This document shows positions 36,300-59,300 of a stretch of 64,000 nucleotides of DNA, one piece after another; the first letter of the stretch is position 1, and every line of letters begins with the position of its first letter. Below the pieces are notes generated by a model, which worked only from the letters and a program-made list of their open reading frames with translations, was not told the DNA's origin and ran no database searches. The DNA lies in NCBI GenBank assembly GCA_016490735.1, contig JAEMWC010000261.1:866001-930000 (forward strand), read 5' to 3'. The position numbers were made by a program, and so were the translations under genes. This stretch comes from Pachyseris speciosa. Lineage: Eukaryota > Cnidaria > Anthozoa > Scleractinia > Pachyseridae.

Positions 36300-37040
36300 T
36301 TTGATTTAAAATGTTTGATCCATTGTTGATCCATTGTTATTGTCAGCATTACTCTTCAGTTAGTTTCGAGTTGTACTGTTTTCTACTACTGCCTTCTTTC
36401 TTTTCCATCCTACCCTCCTTGGTCTTAGATTGTGTGTCTTTGATTGTTGTAGTTGTAGTGAAACACCTGTTTTCTTTTTGTGTGTTGCATTTGGGAGCGA
36501 TTTCCCCTTCAGTTAAGACTGACACCTGACAGTGACTTGTAGCGTATTTCTTCTACCATTATCACTGTTTGAGGGAACATGCAAGTAATGAGAATAGAGG
36601 AAATGACCAGTCAAGATGAAATGTCATTAAACAAATTCTCCTTACAAGTGTCATCATGAATGTATGGAGGACAGAGAGGAGAATATAAGGGTTGATAACT
36701 TATATCTTATAAAGAAAAGGTTAAGGTGCACCTCGCCCGTTGGTGATGGTTGTGGGAGTTTACTTTTTGCAGAGTTCACTGGCTTGCAGAACGTTACATT
36801 TTGCAACATTAAAAATTGTTTGGTGCTATGGGATGAGAATTGAGATACGTGTACATTCACACGACTACAAAAGGCACATTGTTTAGAGTGAAATGCAAAA
36901 AAAAAAAAAAAAAATAGGTTGCATTCCCAGCTTTAACTCGCGAACACACGCGCGTGACATGCCGCGCCATTACTCCTCGCGTGAAGGGCTGTAAATAGGC
37001 TAGTTTCGGATTGTGGAAGTTAAGTTGGAATAATCGCGAA
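36300..37040. other. No recognised feature
   Basis: AT-rich sequence with a short poly(A) run at about 36897-36915. No supported gene. Confidence 0.5.
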
Positions 37041-37197
37041 AGAGTTACGATGACGAGAAGTTAGATTTTCAAATGACGTTTCCGTTGCCGTTGCCGTCCC
37101 GTCGTTGCTTAAGCTCTCTAATTCAACACCAAGGTCGCAATGTCTAAAATTAAAAAAAGGAAATCAGTACACAGAAACCCTAACAGAAAGCTAAACG

Positions 37198-37389
37198 CTA
37201 AAATCGGTTGTCTGCTCGGGAAGAGAGATCGTTTATAACTAAAATTGTCGCTCCAACATCGTCTTCGTCGGAGGTGCTGTCATCGCTTATGACGTCACTG
37301 TCGTTCGACGGTACAGCAGAGAGCCTGGCGTTCTTTTTGTCACGAAGTCGCCCAGAAAAATGACACAGAGCTTCCTTCGCAGCTTTCAT
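37198..37389 (-). CDS. Unidentified 63-codon acidic open reading frame
   Basis: ATG at 37387-37389 opens a frame to a stop at 37198. It starts basic (MKAAKEALCHFSGRLRDKK) and becomes acidic and serine-rich (DSDVISDDSTSDEDD), a composition more like real protein than the neighbouring AT-rich frames. No family is recognised. It could be a small protein, a first exon or a relic; a repeat with GCAACGACGG words lies just downstream at about 37060-37120. Confidence 0.3.
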   Translation of the reverse strand: MKAAKEALCHFSGRLRDKKNARLSAVPSNDSDVISDDSTSDEDDVGATILVINDLSSRADNRF

Positions 37390-38278
37390 GACATGCTAAC
37401 GCATTTGCGGTCAGATTTGGTGGTCGTTTGACGTATGCCCGGACGAGGTCATTTCCGGTCGTTGTTTATGCGCCTTTGTATTTTAGCGTGGCGTTACAAA
37501 GGGAAAGAAATAAACGAAATGATTCAAACATCGTTGTTCTGTCCTCCACTTGTAGGACTGTGTTTAAAGCAACGGGAATGCAAAACGACAACGGCAAGTT
37601 TTGTAAATCAAAGCGGAGTTTCTCCGGAGTCTACCACGGTATTTACAAAGCTTTTAATTGGATATCAGGCTGTGTCTATTCTATTTCCATCTTGGAAACC
37701 CTTTGATTGACTTCTTAACTTTACGACCTCTTTACGGCGCTTATCGAGTAGGTTTAACTAGATTGGATTATTATTTTTTTTGTATGGCCAGATGACGATT
37801 TCTTTTCTTTCCTTTCCCAAGTATCAGGTGATTTTACGACAGTAATAAGGTGGTATAATAATTGTTTGTGTTTGATCTTGCCATGAGGATTTACGACTGA
37901 GTGAATGCTATTTGACGGTAGAACAAACAAAATATACATTCTGTAGTCTCAAGGGATGCGAGTAAAATCAGAAAGATGGCATGCTTTCTTTATTTCCCGT
38001 TGTGTGACCGCATCCGATTACAAATACCCTAGAGTCTGAAAAAGGCCGGAAACAGTTTTTTCTTCTCCATTTTTTTGAGAACTAATTTTGGCCCCTAGAT
38101 TTTCCATACAAAAATTCTTTCTTTTGGCAAGATAAAAAAGCTAGGATCTTTTTTTGCCTACATGCGTTTTTAAAATATGGATTTCGGTAAATTTTAGACG
38201 TGCTACAGTTGAAGTTTAATCTATTCAACATCTTACAACGCCTGGTATCAGTTGGTAGAGTGCGTAAAATGTTGGTTT

Positions 38279-38935
38279 CGGTCGGTCGGTCGGTTGGTCG
38301 GTCGATGGGTGGTTTCCTTCCTTCCTGCCTTCCTCCCGCCCGCCCGCCCTCCCTCCCTCCCTCTCTCCCTTCCTTCCTTCCTTCCTTCCTTCCTTCCTTC
38401 CTTCCTTCCTTCCTTCCTTCCTTCCTTCCTTCCTTCCTTTCCTGCCTGCCTCCCTCCCTCTCTCCCTTCCTTCCTTCCTTCCTTCCTTCCTTCCTGCGTC
38501 CCTCCCTCCCTTCCTTCCTGCCTCCCTCTCTCCCTCCCTTCCTTCCTTCCTTCCTTCCTTCCTTCCTGCCTGCCTGCCTGCCCCTCCCTCTCTCCCTTCC
38601 TTCCTTCCTTCCTGCCTGCCTGCCTCCCTCCTCTCTCCCTTCCTTCCTTCCTTCCTTCCTTCCTTCCTTCCTTCCTTCCTGCGTCCCTCCCTCCCTTCCT
38701 TCCTGCCTCCCTCTCTCCCTCCCTTCCTTCCTTCCTGCCTGCCTCCCTCCCTCTCTCCCTTCCTTCCTTCCTTCCTTCCTTCCTGCGTCCCTCCCTCCCT
38801 TCCTTCCTGCCTCCCTCTCTCCCTTCCTTCCTTCCTTCCTTCCTCCCTTCCTCCCTCCCTTCTTTCCTCCCTCCCTTCCTCCCTCCCTCCCTCCCTTCCT
38901 TCCTTCCTCCCTCCCTCCCTTGTCCGTCCGTCCGT
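38279..38935. repeat. Polypyrimidine (CCTT/CCCT)n satellite, about 650 bp
   Basis: A short (GGTC)n tract at 38279-38306 leads into about 620 bp of almost pure C/T sequence on the plus strand. The block TTCCTGCGTCCCTCCCTCCC recurs near 38490, 38675 and 38783, so there is a higher-order unit. Long open frames on both strands here are composition artefacts. Confidence 0.95.
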
Positions 38936-39363
38936 CCTTCCGATCGATCTGTCTTTATTTCTTCCTTCCCCAAGTAGCACTTGAACTTTGGGTATTTAAG
39001 ACCATTTAACTTTTCTGTTTTACATGAAAATGAAATTTGTCTGTTTCGAAGTAGACGTTTCAGGAGTCAACCTCTCGATGAGTGTTGTTGTAGTGTTGCC
39101 AGCGACCAATGCTCTGTTCAAAAATAAATGAAGGGTATTCACGCGCGGTTGCAGCTTGCATTCATTTAACAGAGAATAAAAAAAAATCGCGCCTGTTGCT
39201 ACGAAGTGGACAACCAATGAAATTAACTCATGACATGTGAAGTCGAACCCGACTAGTAATGATAAGTTCTCGTAATCACTGAGGGAAAACGAGGTGCATT
39301 ATCTATATTATGAAAGGTGTTCGTCATCGCGGTTTCAAATGATAGCTGAGTTAATCTTTTGTC

Positions 39364-39640
39364 TCACGATTGAGTCACAAAGATGTGGATCGCGACGTTT
39401 CGACCGCTATACTGCTGGTCTTCATCAGGCGATGGTGTCGACTGGCTGCGTGTGAGTATAAGAAGCATTCGCTCCACCTGCGTTTTATGCACGTGCATCA
39501 CGCACGCATGATCCTCTTCGGCGCCAGGCACACAAAGTTTGGTAGTACTGCAACTGGATATTGGAACCAAAGAGTTCTGTGGCTGCGTGGCACTCGGCTG
39601 AATAAACTGATTTAGTTGGAGTAAAATTGCCAAGTTTCTG
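39364..39640 (-). mobile_element. Penelope-like element terminal fragment with hammerhead
   Basis: On the minus strand this fragment ends with a hammerhead motif at 39389-39433. The arrangement, a short non-coding terminal repeat with a minimal-stem-III ribozyme, is that described for terminal repeats of Penelope-like elements. No reverse transcriptase part is attached, so its borders are uncertain. Confidence 0.45.
39389..39433 (-). ncRNA. Hammerhead ribozyme, Penelope type
   Basis: Reading the minus strand: stem I strand ATCGC (39433-39429), CTGATGA (39428-39422), then one extra A, stem II GACC with GGTC, GAAAC (39401-39397) and GTC ending at 39394, followed by GCGAT (39393-39389), which completes stem I. 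Stem III is just AC/GT with no loop, so a monomer could hardly fold; dimer activity is the known solution in this class. Cleavage is predicted between 39394 and 39393. Confidence 0.75.
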
Positions 39641-39698
39641 GCAAATTCTTGCTTTTAAATAAATTCGTATCTATTTGTAGATTGTCAGTCGTCTTCTG

Positions 39699-40136
39699 TT
39701 GTTAGTTTTTCACTCCAGCGCCCTCCCCGAAGACACTACCTCCCGGTTGCATGAAACCCGAAATTTCACTATAAAGCCGCTCTTCATTGAAAGGAAGTAC
39801 GAAATGTTGCATGGGAGTAAAGGAAGAATTAACTCGCTCCACGCCACGTTCTATATAATTCAAGCCATTTTAGTGACGCTAAAAGACAAATTTGAAATTG
39901 GCGTCCTGGGCAATTTGACGGGAAAATATTCGGTGATTTCCAAGCCTGAAAGCAAATTTTACCGACTAATGGGAATAATTGATTGTTTAACATGCAATTC
40001 GTGGCGAAATTTGGTTTATACATTAAAGAAATCACTCGCTTTCTCAACCAGTAGGAAAAGCTATCTCGTGGCACATTCTTCAAACAGCATCAATGTTACC
40101 ATTGCAACCGTTCTATCTCAGTTTGCCGGCATTTGA
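39699..40136 (+). other. Open frame just upstream of the PAPS synthase start
   Basis: A frame of about 145 codons ends 68 bp before the ATG of the PAPS synthase gene. It has no recognised domain, and an overlapping minus-strand frame also exists. It may be chance or an upstream transcribed region of the PAPS synthase promoter. Confidence 0.2.
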
Positions 40137-40204
40137 ATGATCAAACAAAACTCGTTCCTTCTTGCCGAACTAAGCAGTGATCACAGATCAACAAGGTTTT
40201 GAAA

Positions 40205-51132
<10,928 letters not shown>

Positions 51133-53480
51133 CGAGTGCTCTCTGTGGGCACAATAGACCACTTCCCGTTGTTGTCTGTTGTTTTCAAAAGAGGATAAAC
51201 ATGATGATTTCTAAGCTAATCTTTTGTTAGGCCAGCATCGTGGATAACGAAGAAGAGCGCGATAATGAAAAAGCTTTTGTTTTCCTTTTTGTTTGTTGGT
51301 TTGTTTTGTTTTATTGTTCAGTAGTCCATCCCTGTGGCCTATCATTTTGAGCAATAATGCTGTTACTGCAAATGTAAACTTATACGGTCTGGAATCCACA
51401 TTTTGTCATTCATTGAATTTTGTCATTCATTGACTGAGGCCAGATCAGATTTCCATCGACTTTCTGTCCCGTCCATGTTTGCCTTCTCTGAAAACCGCAG
51501 AAAATCGACAACTGAGAACTGGTCTTGTGTCACAACAGTTTGAGTAGTTCCTTGTAATGGTATATATTGTACTCTAACATTTGTGAGTTATTTTATGTCT
51601 TGGCGAGGATGCCACTAGAACGCAGCAGGACAGAAATCAAGAAGTGTTTTAGTAGCATGTCTTTCCCTGTCGTCTTAACCTAGATTTAAGAACAACCATT
51701 CACATTTTATATTTATTGCAGTTAGGATTCACAATTTGATGTAAATTCAGGGCTTATTTCAGCTCCTCCTTTATGATAGATCGGAAGATCTTCAGAAGAA
51801 GTCGGAAGAGTCCTCAGAAAAATATATTTTACGTAGTAGTTAGCTTTTTTAGAAAGAAATGCTGACTAAGGCCCTCCCTGTTTTAAAATAGCAAAACTTC
51901 AAACTTTTAACAGTAATTAGATGTTCATGTTATTTCCATCCGGTATAGGGATGCCTATAGACCTTTTAAATACAAGCCACGCACATGGTAAATTAAGTGT
52001 AGAGTAAATTCTGGTCGAAGCTATATCTAAACAATCGCACTGTCATTAGATGGAAGAGTAGCTTTCTAAATCTTCTTGATTTTATTGTAATGTTGTGAGA
52101 ATAATCCGGGGGTGAATTAAAACATATACGTGTGAAACTATGAAGTTTTGGTATGTTTGGCTCGTTTCAACGTCATCCCCTGTTGTGGAAAGCAATGAGA
52201 GAGACTGATTTTTCTCGGAGTATCTGTCAATCATGAGTTTGTTTCATGGCCAGATCTTGTGATTATAAAAGGGTATGAATGGTTATTCGTTGCCTTAGCC
52301 TTCCAAGTTCTAAAACTAAAATTGATAGCCAGGCTTGAAGAACTCAAATCAGAACACAATGGATAAAGTTATATGAATGGCTTCTGTTCCATACGCGTTT
52401 TGGCATCCATCCATCAAAAAGAGTTTCTTCTAGGAGAATTGCTTGATTTCCAGTCTCCGCCCCGCCCGTGTGTCTCCTTCCAAACTGGCAGCGTCAAACT
52501 TTCGCAAGCTTGAAGAAGCAAGTTATTCTTGAAAAATCCATTGGTTGGGAGATTTTCATTGGTTTTTCAAACAGATGCAAATAAAAGGAAATAAAACGAA
52601 ACTCCGACATTTAGTAAAGTGCGGTGAGGTATAAAACCACGAACATTTTCGGACTTCCAATTAACTTTCCAGAGTCACTTGTGTCTCGACCGCAAAAACC
52701 CCTTTCGCCAAACTGGTGTTTTCCTGGTTCGTACCCAAACCTCCCGCCTAGCTCGAAAATTACAGCGCATTACAATGCCTTACGTTTTCCGCACAGTTCT
52801 AATCGCTTGAACTCATTCAGCACATTAAGACAAGCCCCAGCTGCAGCACGAAAGTTGATCGCCATACATCAAAGCAAGTTACCAGGAAAGTTTGGATAAC
52901 CTAGTTTCCCTTAGCTCGCGGGAAACAGTTTTTTCGGATTGCCTGCTTAAAGTCCTTACTACTGATGTGAACGACAATTTCACTGAACGTTCGTATATTT
53001 GAATTACCTCTCGTGCTTTACTTTCAGCACAAATCATGATTACAAGAATCCAAAATTAATACATCGTACCTTCGACAAGAGCAGCATTTTTTCGTCAACG
53101 AAAGCAAGATTTCCGTAGTTTATCAAAACTTCGACTTCCGCACAAACAAAACTACTAGAATCCTCCGGGTATGTTCTACTGTCATAACGCACACAGAGCT
53201 AAAAATATCATTGTTAACATTGAAAATCGTTTAAAGAGAAACTTTTCGCGATATTTTTTACTTTCAGACCTTGAGAAGCTCTAGAACAACCCATTTTGAG
53301 GTTAGTACTTGTTCTCAACGTTGCCGAGAAACCTTCAGTCTTGCCCTTTAACTATTTAAAATGTGAAATGCCCGTAGGATTAAGCTTCTCATAACTACAA
53401 GCCTGAAAGATGTGATTTATTCGATACTGTCACACACATAGTTGGAAAAAAATAATTCCGAGTTCTTCCATTAGGAGTCG
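51133..53480. other. PAPSS 3' flank and intergenic spacer
   Basis: The 3' untranslated region must begin here, but I could not choose a poly(A) site. The rest shows no recognised gene or clear transposon. Confidence 0.5.
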
Positions 53481-53485
53481 AACCT

Positions 53486-53527
53486 ATGATGATGATGATG
53501 ATGATGATGATGATGGTGATGATGATA
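53486..53527. repeat. (GAT)n microsatellite
   Basis: About 13 units with one GGT interruption, followed by a purine-rich GGGAGAGG stretch to about 53585. Confidence 0.9.
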
Positions 53528-54014
53528 ACGGCTACCAAGGGGAAGGAGAGGGAGAGGGACTGAGGGAGGGGGAAAGGGAGAGGGGATACTCTCTCTCCCT
53601 TTCCCTTTCTTAGTTCAACAATGATCAGATCTGGCGTGCTGGGTGTTATTACATTAAGCAAGTAAGACTTCAAAAGGCATCCATCTTCCTAGGCCCAAAA
53701 GCGCGTAAAATCGAGCCTTACGTTGGATGCTTGGGGATGCATGATTACATCCAACGGTTGGCGTCGCATTGGATTGCGCACAAAGCCGACCAAGGGCGAG
53801 TATGGACGAATCTGGTCAAGTGGCCAGTCAGGGCTTTTCTCCGATCTTTGTGACACATCGGCCGTTTGTGTTGTCAGTTCTCTCCATAATCCCTACGTTT
53901 TTCAAAGAATTCGCCCAATCTGGTTTCAAACCAATCTGGATAGGGGGAATTTCAAATCAGCTCCAAATAGTAATACTTTTGGTAAACATAATCGGCTTTT
54001 TCTTGTAGCCTTCT

Positions 54015-54161
54015 GGCCCCAGTTGTTCAAAGACCGGATAACGCTATTCAGTGGATAGATCATTATCCAGCGGGATAAATGTGTATTGGTTGTAATGCAT
54101 TTTATTCGCTAGATAGCGACTTATCCGTTGGTTAAAGTTATCCGCTCTTTGCAGAACTGGG
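54015..54161. mobile_element. MITE, 147 bp
   Basis: GTTGTTCAAAGACCGGATAAC at the left faces GTTATCCGCTCTTTGCAGAAC at the right; internal ATTATCCAGCGG and ACTTATCCGTTGG words also pair. Confidence 0.75.
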
Positions 54162-54169
54162 ATCGACCT

Positions 54170-54383
54170 GGGACCCGTTTCTCGAAAGTCCCGATAACTT
54201 AACGGGCCCGAAACCATATTGTGAAAACAAAATCTTAAGAAAAGTGGGATGTTTTCTGACATCTATTGAAGTCGATTTTGATTCTTTAGCCGATAACTCT
54301 ACCGTATAACTTTCAAAACGTTTGAAACTCCCATCCGGAATATGGGCCCGGTAGTTACCAGGAGCTTCGAGAAACGGGTCCCT
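54170..54383. mobile_element. MITE, 214 bp
   Basis: GGGACCCGTTTCTCGAA at 54170-54186 is matched in exact inverse at 54367-54383. Only 8 bp separate it from the preceding MITE. Confidence 0.85.
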
Positions 54384-54677
54384 AGTCTGCTCTTACGACA
54401 CGAATAGATTCATCCAAACCATTGAATGTTCAAAATAAAGTGTGCTCTCACAGCGCTCACGACATTCATTTATAGCGACCTCTAATTTTCTATTTTAAAC
54501 GTTACAAGGAAAACAGTGCGGCAAATGTTGTATGAATTATTCAGCACGTTGATCAATATTCTAATATATTGACTCATCCATTTACGCCTCGTGGCCACAA
54601 TTAAGTTGCGGACGTGATTTTAGTTTCAGTTAATCTCTCACTGATTTCAAGCTATAAACAGCCATTAATTCGCGGAA

Positions 54678-56125
54678 ATGGACGAAGCACCTCCTAAAAA
54701 TCGCGTTATTGTGGTTGGAGTCGATAACAGTGAGTGGAGTGAAAAGGCTTTTGACTCTGAGTGGTGAAGTTTATTTTCAATGTCTCTCTTAAGCTGTCTA
54801 GCTTCCTTCGCAGCGCCATTTCTATCATTCTGTCAGCCAATGCTATGGTTAAATTTATTGCCTGAAATCAGCTATTACAAAGCCAACTTGTGTGCTAGGT
54901 TTACTGCCCTGAGATTGGTGACTACAAAATCCTTTTGCCGCAAAAATACTAGATGATTGAGAAAAGATATTTTACATTGCAAATAAACGTGAGCATTTAC
55001 AACTTATGAAAGGTACACGATAACATATAATCAAGAATTCTTAACAGGGAAGGTTTCGCATTCTGCGAAGGAAGCAAAACAAAATAAATTAAACAACCAC
55101 AGACGTTTCAGTTCATTCCAGAATACCCTGACAATAACTGTGAAGCTGGTTTTTCACAGTTGATTAATATGATATACATTTTAATAGGACAAACTTAAAG
55201 TACATTCAAATGAGAAAATAAGAATTTAGGTTTAACTAATCGAATAAAGAAATCTTCGATATTTTTTCAGTGCACTTCATTAGCATGGGGTCTTCGAAAT
55301 ATGACGATGTAGCCTTCGTTATACACCAATCATTAACCTAAAGCAAAAGAATTCGGCTGAATAAGTTACACCATGTCTATAACTTGTGAAAGGCGCGAGT
55401 CATGCCGTCTTAGCCGTGTTCTATCCTGGGTATATCTCAAGGGACTGTAATTTACGGCCTCTAAGGTAGCAAAAGATTAAAATGTGAGGTTAATTTTGTG
55501 ATTTGGCTAAAAGCGAGAACGTCAACACCGAAAAAAGGACCTATGGGATCCCATATACTGGCTAATGCCTGAGCACATTGTGTGAAAATCTCGTTCCCAG
55601 GTTCTCTCCTCTTCCCGCCCCCTGGAGCGAGAGAGTGTTGGGAAGAGGAAAGACCCTGGGAACGAGGTTGACTTTGTCACTTACAGACACTTCCCATAAG
55701 CCTCACGTTTTCAAGTCGCATATGTGGGATCTCTGAGCCCAAGTATGAGCTATGCCATGCTGATGAGGCCGTAACAATCCAAGTCTTTGGAAATAACTTT
55801 CGAAGTATCAACCGACCGGTTAGCTCAGTGGTAGAGCACCGGACTAGCGTGCGGGAGGTCGCGGGTTCAAACCTCGCCCGGACCAACACTCTGGGTCTTT
55901 AAATAATTGAGGAGAAAGTACTACCTTTGTAATAACATCTGCAAACGGTTAGACTATCTAGTCTTCACAACTCTTCATAATTGATTCTGTGGGACGTAAA
56001 AGAACCCACACACTGTTCGAAAAGAGTAGGGGACGTCTATCTCTCACCTGATGGTTAAATGCTCGGAGATATTAGCTGCACAAGCTACTCTAAAATCCGA
56101 GGGTAAATGAAGTAATGTGCATAGA

Positions 56126-56160
<35 letters not shown>

Positions 56161-56302
56161 CATCTTGTATTATTATTGTATTTTATTGTGTATCTTTTAA
56201 TGCGTTTCACTGTAACTTAGGATATGTAATTTTATCATTTGATTGAATAAAGACTATTACTATTATTATTATTATTATTGTATGTATGTATGTATGTATG
56301 TA

Positions 56303-56369
<67 letters not shown>

Positions 56370-59300
56370 AACATATTTTAGACAGTATGTAATAAATATG
56401 TAAGGAGGTTGAGAAAAAGATTCCGCCTCCCCGGCAGTTAGCACAAACGGGGTGCTTGATGATTCTCACTATCATGTATGGAAACCGAATCAGGAAATTT
56501 AATGGATCGTATATTTAGTCTAAGACATTAATTGATGATTCGGCGTGCACCTTGCAGCATTTTATCGCGCGTGTTTCCCTCGCGGACTGCAGAATCTAGT
56601 AACTTCTTTCCCGTTATGCCTGGACTGTGAGCAGTCGTACTTTTTTTTGCAAATTTTAGAAGAGAACGAGGAGGATTGGGGAGAGGGAGATTAAAGTACG
56701 ACTCTTTCTGCTTCCTTTCAACCTCATTTCTCGTGGCTCCTCGCGGTTTTTCTGCTCGCCGCGCGCTAAATCCAATTCACGCTTGTACAGAAGTAGGAGA
56801 AGAAAGAGACTGCTCGCAGTCTGCGCTATGCGTAATTAAGCTGGCGGCATGTCGAAGTCTTTTGATGGCATCACTTCTGCATATCAAAATCGCAATATCT
56901 CTTGACACGACGCCATTGCGACACCTATCAACTCAGCCTATTTGTTTTTGCAGAAATTAATTGGCTTTGTGCTTGCATAAGAAAACTTGTTGTCGTAAAT
57001 TTATTTTGTGTCGGGTAATTGTGAAACTTTTTTTTTTTAAATTGCAGACTACCTGAACTATATTCATCGGGAACAAGATCGTGTGATAGCTGTTTATTGC
57101 TCCGAGCCACTTCACCCTCCAGTCATTTCTAGTAAGGTATTCTTAAACTAACGCATTTTATATAGAATGCGTTGGTTTCCCTTGCTTATTTCTAATCAAG
57201 CTACGATGACCTAATAACAAAAGTTTATTAAGTATTCGTCCTTTATCTGAAAAAAAAAAAAAAACAAAAACAAAAACAAAAACACGTTTCGCGAGATGTC
57301 ACCCGATGCAACAATTTCAGTCGCATCCCCGGGAGGCTACTAAAAGACATTTAATACGGGGAGGCTCCACCCCGAGGACCAACCCCTTACCCTTTTATAT
57401 ACCATTTTTGACAGAAAAAGGTACCCCTTTCGTATACCTTCCATTAGAACAGTACAGTCATGAGGTATGTGTGTTCCAAATATTTTAATGAAAGACCCTT
57501 TTAAATACCTTAAGGGCAGAATTCCCTACCCTTTCATATATTTCGACTCGTGAAATCCCTACCCTTTCATATACCTGAAGCGTGAAAAAGGTACCCCTTT
57601 CGGGTGGAGTCTCCCCTTATAGGCCATTATAGGGTGCCCCCCCCCCCCCGCGTCGTCGCATCAAAGCGTTGAAAACCGGTGGTAGCCACCTTAACAAGGG
57701 ACTCGAGCATGTTAGAAATCCCTGCTGTCATGTCAGGTCGCTCACAGGTCGGTGATTTGAATCCCTTTATTTGTTTTCGAAAAAAACAACAACAACAAAG
57801 GGTATAAAAGCAAGGGCCGATACAACGTAGAATGGTTTTAAGTTTTGTGTACTATATTTCGGCTGGCCAAACCAGCCTTCTTCAGGTACAATGAGAATTT
57901 ACATTGGAAGGGGTGTTTATGTAGTTATATACCGGAAACACGTGAAACTAAAATGATTGACAGTGTAAAATAAAATACTAGAAAAAAGGTAAACTTATAA
58001 GAAAAAATTAACTAATATGTTTCTTCGCGGATGTTAAGACCTTCAGGATCAATTGTTCTGCCTTTTGAAATTAAAAAAGCTTCCCTGGCCTTACGGATTG
58101 AGTCTCTGTTAGAAAATATTTTCTCAATGGGGATTAATTGCATGTCATTAGCAGTGTGGTTAGGAGAGGAGAGGAAATGTTCCGCGACTGTGGTAGGTTT
58201 AGATTTGGTGTTAGGGTTATCTATGGTACGGCGGTGTTCATTAAATCGGTCTTTTAAACGTCGTTTAGTCTCGCCTATGTATTGTAAATTACAGCGGTTG
58301 CATTGAATCATGTAAATGAGGTTTTTAGTGTCACAGGTCAGGTTAGATTTAATATGGCGCGTTTCACCTGTAGAAGAGAAAGTATAGCTTGTGAGTCCAT
58401 CTGAAATGTAGGGACAAGTAGCGCAATTTTTACCGCAACGGAAACAACCGGAAAGGGAGTTGTAGGTGTGAATTAGTAGAATTAGAAGAAAGTTTAGCTG
58501 TGACTAGTAAGTCACGGAGATTAGGGCAACGTCTGAAGGCAACAACAGGCAAATGCTGAAAAAATGTTTTTGCAGCGGTTAGAAGATAGCAGTAAATTGT
58601 AATGTTTTTTGATGATGCTAGAGATATGAGGAAGTGATGGATTAAAGGTCGTTATAAAAGGCATACGTTTAGGTTTGTTGACGTTTTTGTTTTCTAAAGT
58701 GAGTCTGCGGGGGATGTCGGCGGCACGTTGTATTTGTTTAGTGATGAAATTGCGGCTGTAACCGCGTTTGAGAAGATATGTAGTAAGTTGAGCAGCGCGA
58801 GTATTAAACGTTTCGTCGGTAGAACAAATACGTCGTAAACGGAGTGCTAGACTGAAAGGAATGGCTTTTTTAGTATGCATGGGATGGCAAGAAGAATAGA
58901 GTAAGTTATCCAGACCTTCAGTCCAGATCATAAAAATATCATCGATATATCGCAGCCACGTGTGGGGTTGAAAAGGGGCATTTTCCAAAGCGTTGGCCTC
59001 GAAATACCCAAGAAAAAGGTTAGCAAAAGAAGGGGCCATTTTAGTGCCCATGGCTGTGCCGTGGACTTGAAGGTAGTGGTTATCATTAAACGAAAAGTTA
59101 TTCATGGTAAGAATCATGCGAATGAGGTCACAAAGTGTGCCGGTGGGAATGGTATTGTGAGGGGAAGTACGTAGAAAGTGATCACAGGCATTAATACCTT
59201 CATTATGTGGAATATTAGTGTATAATGATGAAACATCAAGTGTAATAGTGAGTTAGCGGGTAAATTACCGATGGTAAGTAATTTGTTAAGGAAATCGTTA

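Larger units (their letters stand above)
54757..57047. other. USP gene intron 1
   Basis: 2.3 kb. Holds an LSU-rRNA-like word at 55441-55475, a MITE, a hammerhead remnant, a SINE and microsatellites, listed separately. About 54780-55430 is AT-rich with nothing recognised. Confidence 0.6.

Noticed and set aside
38235..38275. A-box-like word TATCAGTTGGTAGAGTGC
   Set aside because: No B box at the proper distance; it runs into the (GGTC)n tract. At most a SINE head relic.
38200..39009. Several long open frames of 240-270 codons on both strands
   Set aside because: They are translations of the C/T-only satellite (runs of PSLPSFLP or GRKEGREG type) and have no gene-like content.
55813..55886. Possible tRNA gene (Ala-like)
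   Set aside because: A- and B-box words are present, but the anticodon and acceptor stems do not pair and the sequence continues into a SINE body with an (ATT)n tail.
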